Below the pieces are notes generated by a model that was given only the letters and a program-made list of their open reading frames with translations, was not told the origin of the DNA and ran no database searches. A stretch of 64,000 nt of DNA from Acinetobacter sp. ASP199 (GTDB taxonomy: Bacteria; Pseudomonadota; Gammaproteobacteria; Pseudomonadales; Moraxellaceae), in contig NZ_CP062182.1 in assembly GCF_022700675.1 (NCBI RefSeq), positions 2,604,001 through 2,668,000 of the forward strand, written 5' to 3'. Shown piece after piece: positions 15,261-25,184 of this stretch. The position numbers and the translations under genes are program-made. The first letter of the stretch is position 1, and the number at the start of each line of letters is the position of its first letter.

Positions 15261-17708
15261 ATGATGAAAAACTGGGTCGATCCTGAAGCAAAAGCTGAAG
15301 CCGAACGTTATGACAACCCTATCCCAAGTCGCACGCTGATTTTAGAAACCATAGAAAAAAATAATGCCCAGTCGCATGCTGACCTGGTTGAACATTTTGA
15401 AATTGCAGATCAAAAAAGTATTGATGCTCTGAGCCACCGCCTGATTGCCATGGTGCGTGATGGCCAGTTAATAAAAGATAGTTATAAATTCCAGATTGCC
15501 ACTGAGCAACCGGAATATGAAGCTACGGTGTATATCAATTCTAAAGGCATGGGTACAGCCAATATTTCCGGACAGGATGACCTGTTATTGCCAGAGCGCG
15601 AATTGCGCCAGGTTTTTAATGGTGACCGCGTTAAAGTCCGCCAAACTTCAGTCGACCGCAAAGGCAAGACCTGGGGTTTTATTACTGAAGTGGTGCAGCA
15701 TCGTGTAAAACAGATTATTGGTAAAGTCTGCCAGCATGAAGGTGAATATTTCGTACAACCTGCCAGCCCGAATGCGCATCAGCCAATCACCCTAGAAAAA
15801 GAACTGATTGAACATGCTCAGGTCAAAGTTGGTGATTCTATTCGTGTCGCGATTGATACTTATCCAACTAAAGAAGAATTTGCGACTGCGCATATTATCC
15901 AGTCAATGGCAGATAAAGCGGATACTGAAATCATCATTCCACAAACCATTCTGGAATATGGTCTGCCTTACGAATTCCCTGCTGAAGTCATAAAAGAAGC
16001 AGAAAGCTTTAAGGAACCAAATGCCAAGGATCGTGAAGGCCGTATCGACCTGCGTGACCTGGCTTTAGTCACCATTGATGGTGAAGATGCTCGCGACTTC
16101 GATGATGCGGTGTATGCAGAGAAACGCCCTGGCGGTGGTTACCGTGTTGTCGTGGCAATTGCAGATGTCAGCCATTATGTCCGTGTTGGCAAACCACTAG
16201 ATGACGAAGCTCAGGAACGTGGTACATCGGTTTACTTCCCGCATTATGTCCTGCCGATGCTGCCAGAAGCACTCTCCAATGGCTTATGTTCTTTAAATCC
16301 GCATGTTGACCGTCTATGTATGGTCTGTGACTTAAAACTGTCACGTGCAGGCCGTGTGACCGGTTTTGAATTCTACCCTTCTGTAATGCATTCCAAAGCG
16401 CGTCTGACTTATAACCAGGTTGCACAGTATTTTGAGGGTGACAGTAACGCGATTACTGAAGATCGTGATGTACGTAAATCACTGAATACTCTATTCCAGC
16501 TGTATCAGGTGCTGAAAGAATTGCGTGCGGATCGTCATGCCATGGAGTTCGAAACTGTCGAAACCTATATGACATTCGATGAGCTGGGCGGCATTAAAGA
16601 AATTCTGCCACGCACCCGTAATGATGCACATAAGCTGATTGAAGAGTGCATGTTGCTCGCTAACGTGGCGGCGGCGGAATATGCGCTGAAAAATGAAATT
16701 CCAATGCTGTACCGTGTACATCAGCCACCAGAATTTTCCCGTATTCAGAAAGTGCGTGACTTCGTCAAGCTACTCGGTCTGAAATTCCCGGAACAGCCAA
16801 CCCAGAAAGATTATCAGGAAGTCATTGAAGCCACTAAAGACCGTATTGATGCACCAAGTATTCATGCAGTCCTGTTACGCTCAATGATGCAGGCCTACTA
16901 CGGCGCGAAGAATGATGGTCACTTCGGTCTGGCATATGATGCTTATACACATTTCACCTCACCGATTCGCCGCTACCCTGATCTGTTGTTACATCGGGCG
17001 ATTAAAGCACAGTTGGTGCAAAAACCGTATCCGATTTCGGGTGCATCACTGGATGATGCCGGTGAACATTTCTCTGCAACTGAACGTCGTGCCGATGAGG
17101 CTTCACGCTCTGTAACGACCTGGTTGAAATGTCACTATATGCAGCAGCATCTGGGTGAAGAATTTGTTGGCATTATCAGTGCGACTGCAGAATTTGGTCT
17201 GTTTGTTACCCTGAAAGACCTTTATGTAGATGGCATGGTGCATGTCAGCCAGCTTGGTGATGATTTCTTTATCTTTGATCAAAGCAGTCAAAGCCTGGTT
17301 GGTCAGAACCGTGGACAAATTTTCGGTCTGGGGGATGAAGTCAAGATCAAGGTTGCCGGTGTGAATCTGGAAGAGCGTAAGATTGACTTTGAACTGGTAC
17401 AACAATTGACCCATGCTGGCCGCCAAATCCGCGCCCGTGCACCACGTGTCGCAGAGAAAAAGCCTTTATTCCGTCCGGAAGCCACTGAACAAGTCTTTGG
17501 CAAAAATGAACGTGAGTCCAAAGCAAAGGACAATGCAGATGGGGAACAACCCATACGACGCAAAAAAGACAAAGGAAAACCCAGTTCCTACAGCAAAAAG
17601 CCTGCTAAAAAAACTGCAGGAAAGTCTGAAGCAAAGGATAAAGGTAAAGTAAAGAAAAAGGCCAAAGTGAAAAAGAAAAAAGCCAATGCAAAGCCAAAGG
17701 GTGAATAA
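15261..17708 (+). CDS. rnr: Ribonuclease R
   Basis: An 815-residue processive 3'-5' exoribonuclease that degrades structured RNA, including rRNA, in the cytosol. Domains in order: helix-turn-helix-like N-terminus (about 20-75), cold-shock domains (about 85-240), the RNB catalytic domain with the acidic cluster DGEDARDFDDA (273-283), the S1 domain (about 640-715, GIISATAEFGLFVTLKDLYVDGMVHVSQL) and a Lys-rich tail (about 720-815). The lysine tail is the part that distinguishes RNase R from RNase II. The ATG at 15264 is an alternative start. A strong terminator follows. Confidence 0.96.
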   Translation: MMKNWVDPEAKAEAERYDNPIPSRTLILETIEKNNAQSHADLVEHFEIADQKSIDALSHRLIAMVRDGQLIKDSYKFQIATEQPEYEATVYINSKGMGTANISGQDDLLLPERELRQVFNGDRVKVRQTSVDRKGKTWGFITEVVQHRVKQIIGKVCQHEGEYFVQPASPNAHQPITLEKELIEHAQVKVGDSIRVAIDTYPTKEEFATAHIIQSMADKADTEIIIPQTILEYGLPYEFPAEVIKEAESFKEPNAKDREGRIDLRDLALVTIDGEDARDFDDAVYAEKRPGGGYRVVVAIADVSHYVRVGKPLDDEAQERGTSVYFPHYVLPMLPEALSNGLCSLNPHVDRLCMVCDLKLSRAGRVTGFEFYPSVMHSKARLTYNQVAQYFEGDSNAITEDRDVRKSLNTLFQLYQVLKELRADRHAMEFETVETYMTFDELGGIKEILPRTRNDAHKLIEECMLLANVAAAEYALKNEIPMLYRVHQPPEFSRIQKVRDFVKLLGLKFPEQPTQKDYQEVIEATKDRIDAPSIHAVLLRSMMQAYYGAKNDGHFGLAYDAYTHFTSPIRRYPDLLLHRAIKAQLVQKPYPISGASLDDAGEHFSATERRADEASRSVTTWLKCHYMQQHLGEEFVGIISATAEFGLFVTLKDLYVDGMVHVSQLGDDFFIFDQSSQSLVGQNRGQIFGLGDEVKIKVAGVNLEERKIDFELVQQLTHAGRQIRARAPRVAEKKPLFRPEATEQVFGKNERESKAKDNADGEQPIRRKKDKGKPSSYSKKPAKKTAGKSEAKDKGKVKKKAKVKKKKANAKPKGE

Positions 17709-17720
17709 TTTTCACAGTTA

Positions 17721-17746
17721 AAAAGAGCGCCACGGCGCTCTTTTTC
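17721..17746 (+). terminator. Terminator after rnr
   Basis: GAGCGCC/GGCGCTC stem with a two-base loop flanked by A and T runs. Confidence 0.9.
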
Positions 17747-17783
17747 ATTTAAGATATGGCTATAAAAACAATCTACTGCAACT

Positions 17784-18371
17784 ATGACAGTCAAAAATAT
17801 CTCTAAATACTATTATCATGAATACGTGCTCATCGCTTTTCTACTGCTGATGATTACCGCATGTATTGCCATTTTTATTTTAGATTTCACGCCCACAGCT
17901 ATCGTTAAAATTGGCGCAATCATTCTGGCAACATTGTTGTATTTTCTGATGCTCATTTACTTTTATATTCTATATCGGCATGGAGAATGGATCATCCCTC
18001 GAACATGGAAAAATGCGCAAAAAAGGCCGATATTCTATTTTTTCTTTATGTTTCCGCTATTCGCTATCTGTATTCTTTATATGAATTTGGTTTGCTATCC
18101 ACCGCTACTGTATACCCTTATGTTTGGTCAACCGGTTGTGGTCAGCATCGATACCGTAGCGATCAAAAAACATGGGAAAAAAGGTAGCGTCTCCTATTTT
18201 ATTGATACACCCTATGCCACTACCCGTATGTTTCGACTGAGTGCGGATGAATACCAACGCTACCAAGGTCAAGTGCTAAAAATGAAGTTGGCGGTGGTTC
18301 AAAGTCATTTTGGAAGCCATATCAAAAAGATTGAATCCATTCAAAGCATCGAAACGATACAGAATAAATAG
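17784..18371 (+). CDS. Hypothetical membrane protein
   Basis: A 195-residue protein with about four membrane spans (roughly 16-35, 40-61, 81-99 and 100-118) followed by a soluble C-terminal domain of about 75 residues with beta-strand character (VVVSIDTVAIKKHGKKGSVSYFIDTPYATTRMFRLSADEYQRY). The tail resembles soluble domains that follow transmembrane hairpins in small uncharacterised proteins; I do not recognise a family. It lies between the rnr terminator and prlC, 75 bp before prlC, so it has its own promoter and could share a transcript with prlC. Confidence 0.65.
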   Translation: MTVKNISKYYYHEYVLIAFLLLMITACIAIFILDFTPTAIVKIGAIILATLLYFLMLIYFYILYRHGEWIIPRTWKNAQKRPIFYFFFMFPLFAICILYMNLVCYPPLLYTLMFGQPVVVSIDTVAIKKHGKKGSVSYFIDTPYATTRMFRLSADEYQRYQGQVLKMKLAVVQSHFGSHIKKIESIQSIETIQNK

Positions 18372-18445
18372 CGTCAAAGGCTTGATTTATGTATCTAGAA
18401 GCCTTACTTCTAGACTTAACACAGCAAATAAATCGGTAAAAAGAC

Positions 18446-20485
18446 ATGACTTTAGACAAGGTGACTTTGCCTGTTCCACAATTTGATCAGATTACACTGG
18501 CAGAACTTAAACAAAAGATTGAAAGCTGTATTGCTGAAGGTCAAAAATTCCTGAATGAACTTACCGAAACACCTGATTCAGCTCAGGAACAGCTCGCTAT
18601 TTTGGAGCATGTTGACACACTCGAAAATAATATGAGTGAGGCTTGGGGTATTCTCTCGCACCTCAATGCCGTGAAAAACAATGCAGAAACACGTGAAGTT
18701 TATCAAGCCTTATTACCGGGTTTAAGCGAATATTATACTCAGCTCGGTCAACATACGGCGCTGTATCAGACTTATCAGCATGTACATGATGCACCGGTGT
18801 TTACTGACCTGCCTGCAGCACAGCAAAGCGCTATTAAATTAGCACTACGCGACTTCAAACTTTCTGGCGTGGCGCTAGAAGGTGAAGCGAAAAAACGTTA
18901 TGCAGAAATTTCCGCACGTTTATCTCAACTGTCTTCAGATTTTTCCAATCATGTGCTGGATGCTACTCAGGCCTACTTTAGACCATTAAATGACGATGAA
19001 CTGGCGGGCTTATCTACAAGTAATATTGAACTGCTTAAGCAATATGGCAAACAGCATGGACTGGATCAGCCCGTAGCCACCTTGGATTTCCCATCCTATT
19101 TAGCCATTATGATCTATTCAGAAAACCGTAGTCTGCGTGAGGAAATCTATAAGGCCTATACTACACGTGCTTCAGATCAGTCTGATAAGTCTGAATTTGA
19201 CAATACAGCTGTAATGGAAGAAATCCTGAGTCTGCGTCAGGAAATGGCAGCACTCCTCGGCTTTAACAACTATGCTGAATATTCACTGGCCAGCAAAATG
19301 GCACCAAGTGTCGATGCTGTAGATGAGTTCTTGCGTGATCTTGCTGAACATGCGCGTGCGCCTGCCGAAAAAGAGATTGCCGAGCTGAAAGCAATTGCAG
19401 CAGAAGATGGTATTACAGAGCTGCAGCCTTGGGACAGCAGTTATTATTCTGAAAAGCTGAAAATGCAGCAGTTTAATCTGTCACAGGAAGCACTGAAACC
19501 TTATTTCCCGACCCCAAAAGTGATTCAAGGTCTGTTCAGCATTGTGAACCGTCTGTATGGCATCCAGGTCATCGAACGTGAAGCTCCGCTTTGGCATCCG
19601 GATGCACATTATTTTGAACTGGAAGATCAGGGTGAAGTTGTCGGTGGCTTCTACTTTGACCTGTATGCCCGTCAAGGTAAACGTGGCGGTGCCTGGATGA
19701 GTGGTTTCCGCTCTCGTATGCGTACCCATGACGGCGTACAAAAGCCAATCTGTTATATGGTCGGTAACTTTACTCCGCCGGTTGGCGACAAACCTGCCCT
19801 ACTGAGCCATGATGAAGTTACTACACTGTTTCATGAATTTGGTCATGGTCTGCACCATATGTTGACTGAAGTAGACAATATCTCTGTTGCCGGTACCCAT
19901 GGTGTGGCTTGGGATGCGGTCGAGTTACCAAGTCAGTTCATGGAATTCTGGGCATGGGATCAGGACAGCCTGAATCTGCTCAGCGAACATATAGAAACCA
20001 AAGAGGTCTTGCCCTCAGATCTGCTAAAAGCCCTGCTAGATGCCCGTTTCTTCCAGTCAGGCATGCAAACCTTGCGTCAACTCGAGTTTGCCCTGTTCGA
20101 TCTGACCATTCACCGTGCCAATCCAGCGCTCAATGCTGAACAGGTTCAGGCGACGTTGAATGAGATCCGAGCTAAATATGCTGTGTTGCCAACCACACCG
20201 TATAACCGTTTCCAGCATAGCTTTAGCCATATCTTTGCAGGTGGCTATGCTGCCGGATATTATTCTTATAAATGGGCAGAAGTACTGGCCAGTGATGCCT
20301 TTGACCGTTTTGAAACAGAAGGTATTTTCAACACTGACACGGGTCATGCTTTCCGCAAAAACATTCTGGCAGTCGGTGGAAAAGACACTGCGCTAGATGC
20401 ATTTGTCAACTTCCGTGGTCGTGAGCCAAAAATTGATGCCCTACTACGTCATCAAGGTTGGACGAATACGGTAAAAAATGCTTAA
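18446..20485 (+). CDS. prlC: Oligopeptidase A (M3 zinc metallopeptidase)
   Basis: A 679-residue M3A peptidase, the normal length for PrlC/OpdA. It cleaves short peptides, including cleaved signal peptides, in the cytosol. The zinc motif HEFGH is at 463-467, with the third ligand Glu in the following helix (GVAWDAVELPSQFMEFW). The FYFDLYARQGKRGGAW and HSFSHIFAGGYAAGYYSYKW motifs near the C-terminus are family landmarks for substrate binding. A YheV-like gene follows at 31 bp, and the two are likely co-transcribed. Confidence 0.95.
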   Translation: MTLDKVTLPVPQFDQITLAELKQKIESCIAEGQKFLNELTETPDSAQEQLAILEHVDTLENNMSEAWGILSHLNAVKNNAETREVYQALLPGLSEYYTQLGQHTALYQTYQHVHDAPVFTDLPAAQQSAIKLALRDFKLSGVALEGEAKKRYAEISARLSQLSSDFSNHVLDATQAYFRPLNDDELAGLSTSNIELLKQYGKQHGLDQPVATLDFPSYLAIMIYSENRSLREEIYKAYTTRASDQSDKSEFDNTAVMEEILSLRQEMAALLGFNNYAEYSLASKMAPSVDAVDEFLRDLAEHARAPAEKEIAELKAIAAEDGITELQPWDSSYYSEKLKMQQFNLSQEALKPYFPTPKVIQGLFSIVNRLYGIQVIEREAPLWHPDAHYFELEDQGEVVGGFYFDLYARQGKRGGAWMSGFRSRMRTHDGVQKPICYMVGNFTPPVGDKPALLSHDEVTTLFHEFGHGLHHMLTEVDNISVAGTHGVAWDAVELPSQFMEFWAWDQDSLNLLSEHIETKEVLPSDLLKALLDARFFQSGMQTLRQLEFALFDLTIHRANPALNAEQVQATLNEIRAKYAVLPTTPYNRFQHSFSHIFAGGYAAGYYSYKWAEVLASDAFDRFETEGIFNTDTGHAFRKNILAVGGKDTALDAFVNFRGREPKIDALLRHQGWTNTVKNA

Positions 20486-20516
20486 ACTAGCCCTTTAAGT
20501 TAATCAACAGGTGAGT

Positions 20517-20726
20517 ATGATGACCATCAAACGTCGTTTCATTGCAGGTGCTAAATGTCCAAAATGTCAGGCGATGGATCGGATTGTCATGCTGACCTCC
20601 GGCGAGAATGAATGGATTGAGTGTATTGACTGTGGCTATGAGGAAAACCGCCCTACGCATGTCGATCAACCTGAAATTCCTGCTGTACCTGATGAAGTGG
20701 GTGTGATTCAATTTAAACCACGTTAA
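20517..20726 (+). CDS. yheV: YheV-family zinc-ribbon protein
   Basis: A small protein of about 69 residues with two Cys pairs, CPKC and CIDC, about 20 residues apart, forming a zinc ribbon (AGAKCPKCQAMDRIVML ... WIECIDCGYEENRP). YheV proteins are putative metal-binding proteins without a known role. An AGGTGAG ribosome-binding site overlaps the in-frame GTG at 20511, which argues for the ATG at 20517 or 20520. It lies 31 bp after prlC and 28 bp before the next gene, suggesting an operon. Confidence 0.8.
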   Translation: MMTIKRRFIAGAKCPKCQAMDRIVMLTSGENEWIECIDCGYEENRPTHVDQPEIPAVPDEVGVIQFKPR

Positions 20727-20754
20727 ATATAGAAAAATAAATAAGGTTGAAAAT

Positions 20755-21183
20755 ATGAGTGTAGAGCAAAGGGATAGTTCTAAACTTTTAATGGGGATTA
20801 TTGGGGCTTTAGTTACTGTCGTCATTCTGGTATTTGCTTATCAGTGGTTCAGTGCATCTTCATCTCAGGAAATGACTGAACAGGAAACTGCAACTGTCAC
20901 TCCTGCTCAAGAGCCTATCAAGACTGATGTAACTGCCAAAACAGAAGCTGAAACAGAAGCAGCAAGTGCCAATACATTGGTACAGGAAGATCTACTGAAA
21001 GCTCCAGTGCCTGAGAACCCTGCACTAGCCAAAGAGGAAATCTCCCGTCTGGAAGATATCCAGTCACAGCTAGATGAGCAAAAAGCGACGTTAGACGCTC
21101 AGCACAAGGATGCCGATGAGCTAATCAAGCTGAAGGAAGAACAGATCAAGCTGCTTGAAGCCCAACTTGCAGAAAAATCATAA
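20755..21183 (+). CDS. Membrane-anchored coiled-coil protein
   Basis: A 142-residue protein with one N-terminal membrane span (about 11-32, LLMGIIGALVTVVILVFAYQWF), a T/E/A-rich linker, and a C-terminal helix (about 92-140) with heptad spacing of hydrophobic residues (EEISRLEDIQSQLDEQKATLDAQ…LIKLKEEQIKLLEAQL), a likely coiled coil. The bulk is probably periplasmic. No family recognised. It is third in a probable prlC-yheV unit. Confidence 0.68.
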   Translation: MSVEQRDSSKLLMGIIGALVTVVILVFAYQWFSASSSQEMTEQETATVTPAQEPIKTDVTAKTEAETEAASANTLVQEDLLKAPVPENPALAKEEISRLEDIQSQLDEQKATLDAQHKDADELIKLKEEQIKLLEAQLAEKS

Positions 21184-21238
21184 TTTCTGATCAAATAGTT
21201 CGCTAGAATATTCCACAATCTTCTAGCGATGCTTTCCT

Positions 21239-22126
21239 ATGCCCAGCGCAGCCCCTTCTGATCTGATTAAAGCCATCCTTCTGCTCACCTGTTCGGCTTT
21301 GCTGTTCTCCATGATGGGTGTCTGTATTCGCTATGCTTCACATACCGTTGATAATGCTACTGTGGTGTTTTTCCGTAATGCGGTGGGTATGTTGTTATTC
21401 CTGCCTTTGCTGCTCAGCAAAGGTGCCAGTTTCTTTAAAACTGAAAAGTTATGGATGCATGTCTGGCGTTCTGTAGTCGGTTTGATGGCGATGTATGGTT
21501 TTTTCTATGCTATTGCCCATCTCAAGCTGTCGAATGCCATGGTATTTACCTATTCCTCGCCAATTTTTATTCCCTTCATTGCCTGGCTATTTTTAAAAGA
21601 AAAGATCACCAAAGCAATGCTGCTTGCAGCGGGGATCGGATTTATTGGTGTTTTATGCGTGACCAAACCAGACTCAGGGCTGTTTAATCTCATGTCAGTG
21701 ATTGGACTCAGTGCCAGTTTCCTGGCTGCGATGGCCTTTGTGACTGTACGTGCGCTGACAGATACTGAACCACCGGAACGGATCGTGTTCTATTTTTGCT
21801 TTATCGGCACACTGGTTTCCGTGATTCCAATGTTCTGGCACTGGCGCCCTTATCATCTGACTGAACTGGCTTATCTGATTGCTGCAGGAGTCTTGGCCAA
21901 TATCAGCCAGATCTTCATGTCCAATGCCTATAAGCTGGCACCTGCCGGACAGATTGGACCGGTAAACTATGTGGCAATTATCTTTGCTGGAATTTGGGGC
22001 TATATCTTCTGGAAAGAGATCCCGGATGTCATGAGCCTGCTGGGACTAGCACTGATTTTCTCAGCCATTTTGCTGTGTAGTCCCCTCTTACAAAACCGCT
22101 TTAAACGAAACCATACCGCCTCTTAA
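21239..22126 (+). CDS. DMT-superfamily (EamA/RhaT-like) transporter
   Basis: A 295-residue ten-span exporter with two EamA repeats: repeat one with LFSMMGVCIRYASH and VVFFRNAVGMLLFLPL, ending AMVFTYSSPIFIPFIAWLFLKEKITKAM; repeat two ending AGQIGPVNYVAIIFAGIWGYIFWKEIPDVMSLLG. The WR(S)VVGLMAMYGFFYAIAHLKLSNAM stretch is usual for the group related to S-adenosylmethionine or riboflavin-type carriers, but the substrate is not predictable. It sits 55 bp after the coiled-coil gene and ends at a strong terminator. Confidence 0.87.
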   Translation: MPSAAPSDLIKAILLLTCSALLFSMMGVCIRYASHTVDNATVVFFRNAVGMLLFLPLLLSKGASFFKTEKLWMHVWRSVVGLMAMYGFFYAIAHLKLSNAMVFTYSSPIFIPFIAWLFLKEKITKAMLLAAGIGFIGVLCVTKPDSGLFNLMSVIGLSASFLAAMAFVTVRALTDTEPPERIVFYFCFIGTLVSVIPMFWHWRPYHLTELAYLIAAGVLANISQIFMSNAYKLAPAGQIGPVNYVAIIFAGIWGYIFWKEIPDVMSLLGLALIFSAILLCSPLLQNRFKRNHTAS

Positions 22127-22136
22127 AGGCAGCAAT

Positions 22137-22164
22137 AAAAAAAGCACCCGTAGGTGCTTTTTTT
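22137..22164. terminator. Bidirectional terminator between the DMT and TRAP genes
   Basis: AAAAAAAGCACC / GGTGCTTTTTTT with loop CGTA, placed between two convergent genes and symmetrical enough to work on both strands. Confidence 0.92.
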
Positions 22165-22174
22165 ATATCCAGTT

Positions 22175-24370
22175 TTAGTGATACCAGCCGAACAGCTTGA
22201 AGAGGTATGGTACATAGGCAATGATCAGCATTGCTGGCAGTAACACAATGACTGGTAGAATCCAGCGCTCATAGCGGTAGTAGAAGGACAGATGTCGTAC
22301 TTCCGCATCTGCTTCTGCCACTTCGGCATCACCAATCGATTGTCGGGCCAGCAGATGATTCAGTGCGACTGGTGGTGTCACATAACCCAGTTCAAAGCCA
22401 ATCAGGGTGATCATCCAGAAATGTACCGGATGAATGCCATATTGGTACGCTACGGGCGCTACCGTTGCAGAAATCAGAATCACGGCACCAAATGGATCCA
22501 TGATCATTCCCACAAAGATCATCAAGCCAACAATCATGCTAATGACCAGAATAGTGCTGTTAATATCTGTCGGGAAAGCTTCCATGATTTCAAGACGTTC
22601 CAGCAAACCACCGACGCTGACAGACAAAGCCATCAAAATGACCAGTGCACCGATATGCCCTACCGTTTCACTGGTCGAGATATGCATAGATTTCCAGAAA
22701 CCAAACTGACGTAAGGATGAGCCAGGTGCCGATTCAGGCTGTGCTGCTGTACCACCAATTCCGTTCAGATTCACATTCAGGCTTTCATCCCAATGTCCCA
22801 CTGGTGGTATTGGTGCAGGCTGATGGCGTAGCTTGTCATACAGTACAATCATTAACAGGATGACTGGCATCATCACTGGTGCAGTGAACTCGTTCAGATT
22901 GGTCGACAATGCATATTTGTAGAACATCCAGATCAGTACAAAAATCACAATGTATGGAATCACAGCCAGGAAGGCACGACCTGATTGTGGGGCTGCTAGG
23001 CCTGCTGGGGCAATACGGAACTTGCTTTCAGCAAAGAACAGTGAAATCACCAGGAATAGGGTCGAGCTTAACAAGAAGACATACACACCGTAGTTATACA
23101 ACAAGTCTGTGGTGACTTCTTTATTTAATGAAGCTACCACCACAATCAACAGACATGGACGTAACACGACTCCCAGAGAACCTGACATGGCAGTGGCTGC
23201 CAAGGCAAACTGACGACGACCACCGGCATTCCAGACTTCCTTATAGATAATCGCACCGGCAGCAATGACGAAGATCCCCGATGCGCCGGTATAGGCGGTC
23301 GGCAATGCAGCTGCCAACAGAATTAACCATGTCAGGGTTTCTGGTGCCAGATTCCACGGACGCAGAATATTCAGGAACATATCCACGACACGCGTCTGCT
23401 TCAGCAACATACCTGCCCAGATAAACAGTGCCAGATTCAGGAAGATACTGGAGAACTCTACCAGCTGGCCGAGATAAATCCCTTGCCCCATTGGATAATC
23501 CATGAAGAAGGTAAAGTTGATCCCGGTACTGATTGCCATGTAGGCATACAGTGGCACACTCAGGAAGGCCAGACCAAAACTACCACCTTCACGGGTAGGC
23601 TTCGGCAGCTTAATCACCTGGAATAAACTGACTAGGGTCAAGGTGCTAAACAGAATCATCCACAGCCAGTAGATATATTTCATCTCCCCCATGGCCACGC
23701 CAGAGTTCAGTACTGACTGATACTGGCTATAGGAGGAGAATGCCAGGAAAGCATTAGCGACCAGCATAGCCAAGGTATAGACCCGGAAATCAATTTTGGT
23801 GGCTGGGCTGCGCAGGCCGATATGATGGGTTTTCAAGGTCGCACTGATGGCAGCGAATACCACCATAATCACCAGCAGTAACGCACGGTTTTCAACACCA
23901 AACTTGAACAGGCCAAAGAAGCTGGTTTCAAAGCTACGGTAAGCACGAATACTCGGATGAGCATTGATATGATTTATGGCTTGAGTATAGAAAGCATGGG
24001 ATTCTTCACAGACCTGTTGTGCCTGCATGACTGCTGCGCGTACATCTGCTTCGGAGCGCACCCCGAAGAAATCCGCATATTCATCAGCAGCATCAGCTTT
24101 CATTTGCTGTTGTACGCGGCTATCGACATCAACATTACGTTCACAGGTTGGTGCTTTTGGTTCAGTACGTAAGAATGAATACTGCATCCCTGTGGCTGGA
24201 TCACCATAAAGCCGTTCACCCATACGCAGCAATTGCCCATGGATCATTTCACCAGTACCAATGACAAGGGTCAGCAACAGTAAGACCAGCACGACAAATG
24301 TCGAGATCCATTCTGTCCAGATATAACGCAACAGACCTAATCCTGATCTGTTTTCAGCATCATTTTGCAT
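22175..24370 (-). CDS. TRAP transporter permease, fused small and large subunits
   Basis: A 731-residue membrane protein. The N-terminal part (about 1-260) has four membrane spans like a DctQ small subunit, but with an extra soluble loop of about 110 residues between spans 1 and 2 (about 45-160) carrying several cysteines. Residues about 270-720 form the DctM large subunit with around 12 spans, including YTGASGIFVIAAGAIIYKEVW, the SGSLGVVLRPCLLIVV loop and, near the end, MDPFGAVILISATVAPVAYQYGIHPVHFWMITLIGFELGYVTPPVALN, which is a strong DctM signature. TRAP systems are Na+-driven importers that need a periplasmic binding protein; no dctP lies nearby. A rhombosortase gene and a TatT-like lipoprotein gene lie upstream on the same strand. 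Confidence 0.88.
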   Translation of the reverse strand: MQNDAENRSGLGLLRYIWTEWISTFVVLVLLLLTLVIGTGEMIHGQLLRMGERLYGDPATGMQYSFLRTEPKAPTCERNVDVDSRVQQQMKADAADEYADFFGVRSEADVRAAVMQAQQVCEESHAFYTQAINHINAHPSIRAYRSFETSFFGLFKFGVENRALLLVIMVVFAAISATLKTHHIGLRSPATKIDFRVYTLAMLVANAFLAFSSYSQYQSVLNSGVAMGEMKYIYWLWMILFSTLTLVSLFQVIKLPKPTREGGSFGLAFLSVPLYAYMAISTGINFTFFMDYPMGQGIYLGQLVEFSSIFLNLALFIWAGMLLKQTRVVDMFLNILRPWNLAPETLTWLILLAAALPTAYTGASGIFVIAAGAIIYKEVWNAGGRRQFALAATAMSGSLGVVLRPCLLIVVVASLNKEVTTDLLYNYGVYVFLLSSTLFLVISLFFAESKFRIAPAGLAAPQSGRAFLAVIPYIVIFVLIWMFYKYALSTNLNEFTAPVMMPVILLMIVLYDKLRHQPAPIPPVGHWDESLNVNLNGIGGTAAQPESAPGSSLRQFGFWKSMHISTSETVGHIGALVILMALSVSVGGLLERLEIMEAFPTDINSTILVISMIVGLMIFVGMIMDPFGAVILISATVAPVAYQYGIHPVHFWMITLIGFELGYVTPPVALNHLLARQSIGDAEVAEADAEVRHLSFYYRYERWILPVIVLLPAMLIIAYVPYLFKLFGWYH

Positions 24371-24546
24371 GTGTATTCCTATTGTTATTCTCTGGGAATG
24401 TCCACCACACCTGGCTTCCCTTTCCCTTTGTCTTGTAAGTCCGATTTACAGGCCGATCTGATTATTATGCTTCTGACTCTGCACCAGACTGTGCAAAATG
24501 AAAATGACAATTTGCATTTTCTTTTTTGTTATTTATGCCAACTGCA

Positions 24547-25125
24547 TCATTGATCCAGCCAGTAATTACCAATGATATAAAGATTAGCCACTACAATCCC
24601 CCAGATCACCCCCAGCAAATGTGCTTCAACCAGTACCGGGCTGCCAATCAATTGTGCTGTGCCCTCACTGCCCATGGTATTTTCCCAGACCAGCTTGGCA
24701 AAAATCAGGAACAGCACTAGAGCTGCAAAACTGCGTTCTTTTTTATACAACAGATGCACACAGGCTACGGCGGCATAAGCCCCATGCAAGACACCCGACA
24801 GTCCAGCATAAGCTTCAATATCGGGCAGGAAATAATAGAAGCTGAGACTGATCAGCGGAGGCAGGACCAGTAGAATACTGACGAAGTTCCACACCGAAGC
24901 ACGTGGAAAGATAAAGGGCAAGCAGATAAAGGCCAGCATATTCAGGAAATAGTGTGTCCAGCCGACATGCACCCAATGCGCTGTCCATAGCCGCCAGGGT
25001 TCACTCATCAGACTGGCTTGCCAAAAGATAAAACTATCTTTAAAAATCTGCAGCCATGCGCAGAAAGCAACAAAAACTGCCAGAAAGACAATCTTGTTAC
25101 GAAGATAGTGATCGTGCATCTGCAT
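24547..25125 (-). CDS. rrtA: Rhombosortase (rhomboid-type intramembrane protease)
   Basis: A 192-residue rhomboid protease with about six spans. The serine loop is AGLSGVLHG (GxSG type, Ser in about residue 112) and the catalytic His lies in VEAHLLGVIWG near the end; WRLWTAHWVHVGWTHYFLNMLAF in the first loop is typical of the rhombosortase branch, which cuts GlyGly-CTERM anchors from surface or secreted proteins. No GlyGly-CTERM protein is encoded in this window. It sits between the TatT-like lipoprotein gene (59 bp upstream) and the TRAP permease gene (176 bp downstream). The start may also be ATG 25119. Confidence 0.82.
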   Translation of the reverse strand: MQMHDHYLRNKIVFLAVFVAFCAWLQIFKDSFIFWQASLMSEPWRLWTAHWVHVGWTHYFLNMLAFICLPFIFPRASVWNFVSILLVLPPLISLSFYYFLPDIEAYAGLSGVLHGAYAAVACVHLLYKKERSFAALVLFLIFAKLVWENTMGSEGTAQLIGSPVLVEAHLLGVIWGIVVANLYIIGNYWLDQ

Positions 25126-25184
25126 CGCTGAGTCCCTTAGCGTATGTCAATTCAGGTCCGCCTTAACGTACGGACCTGACTGGA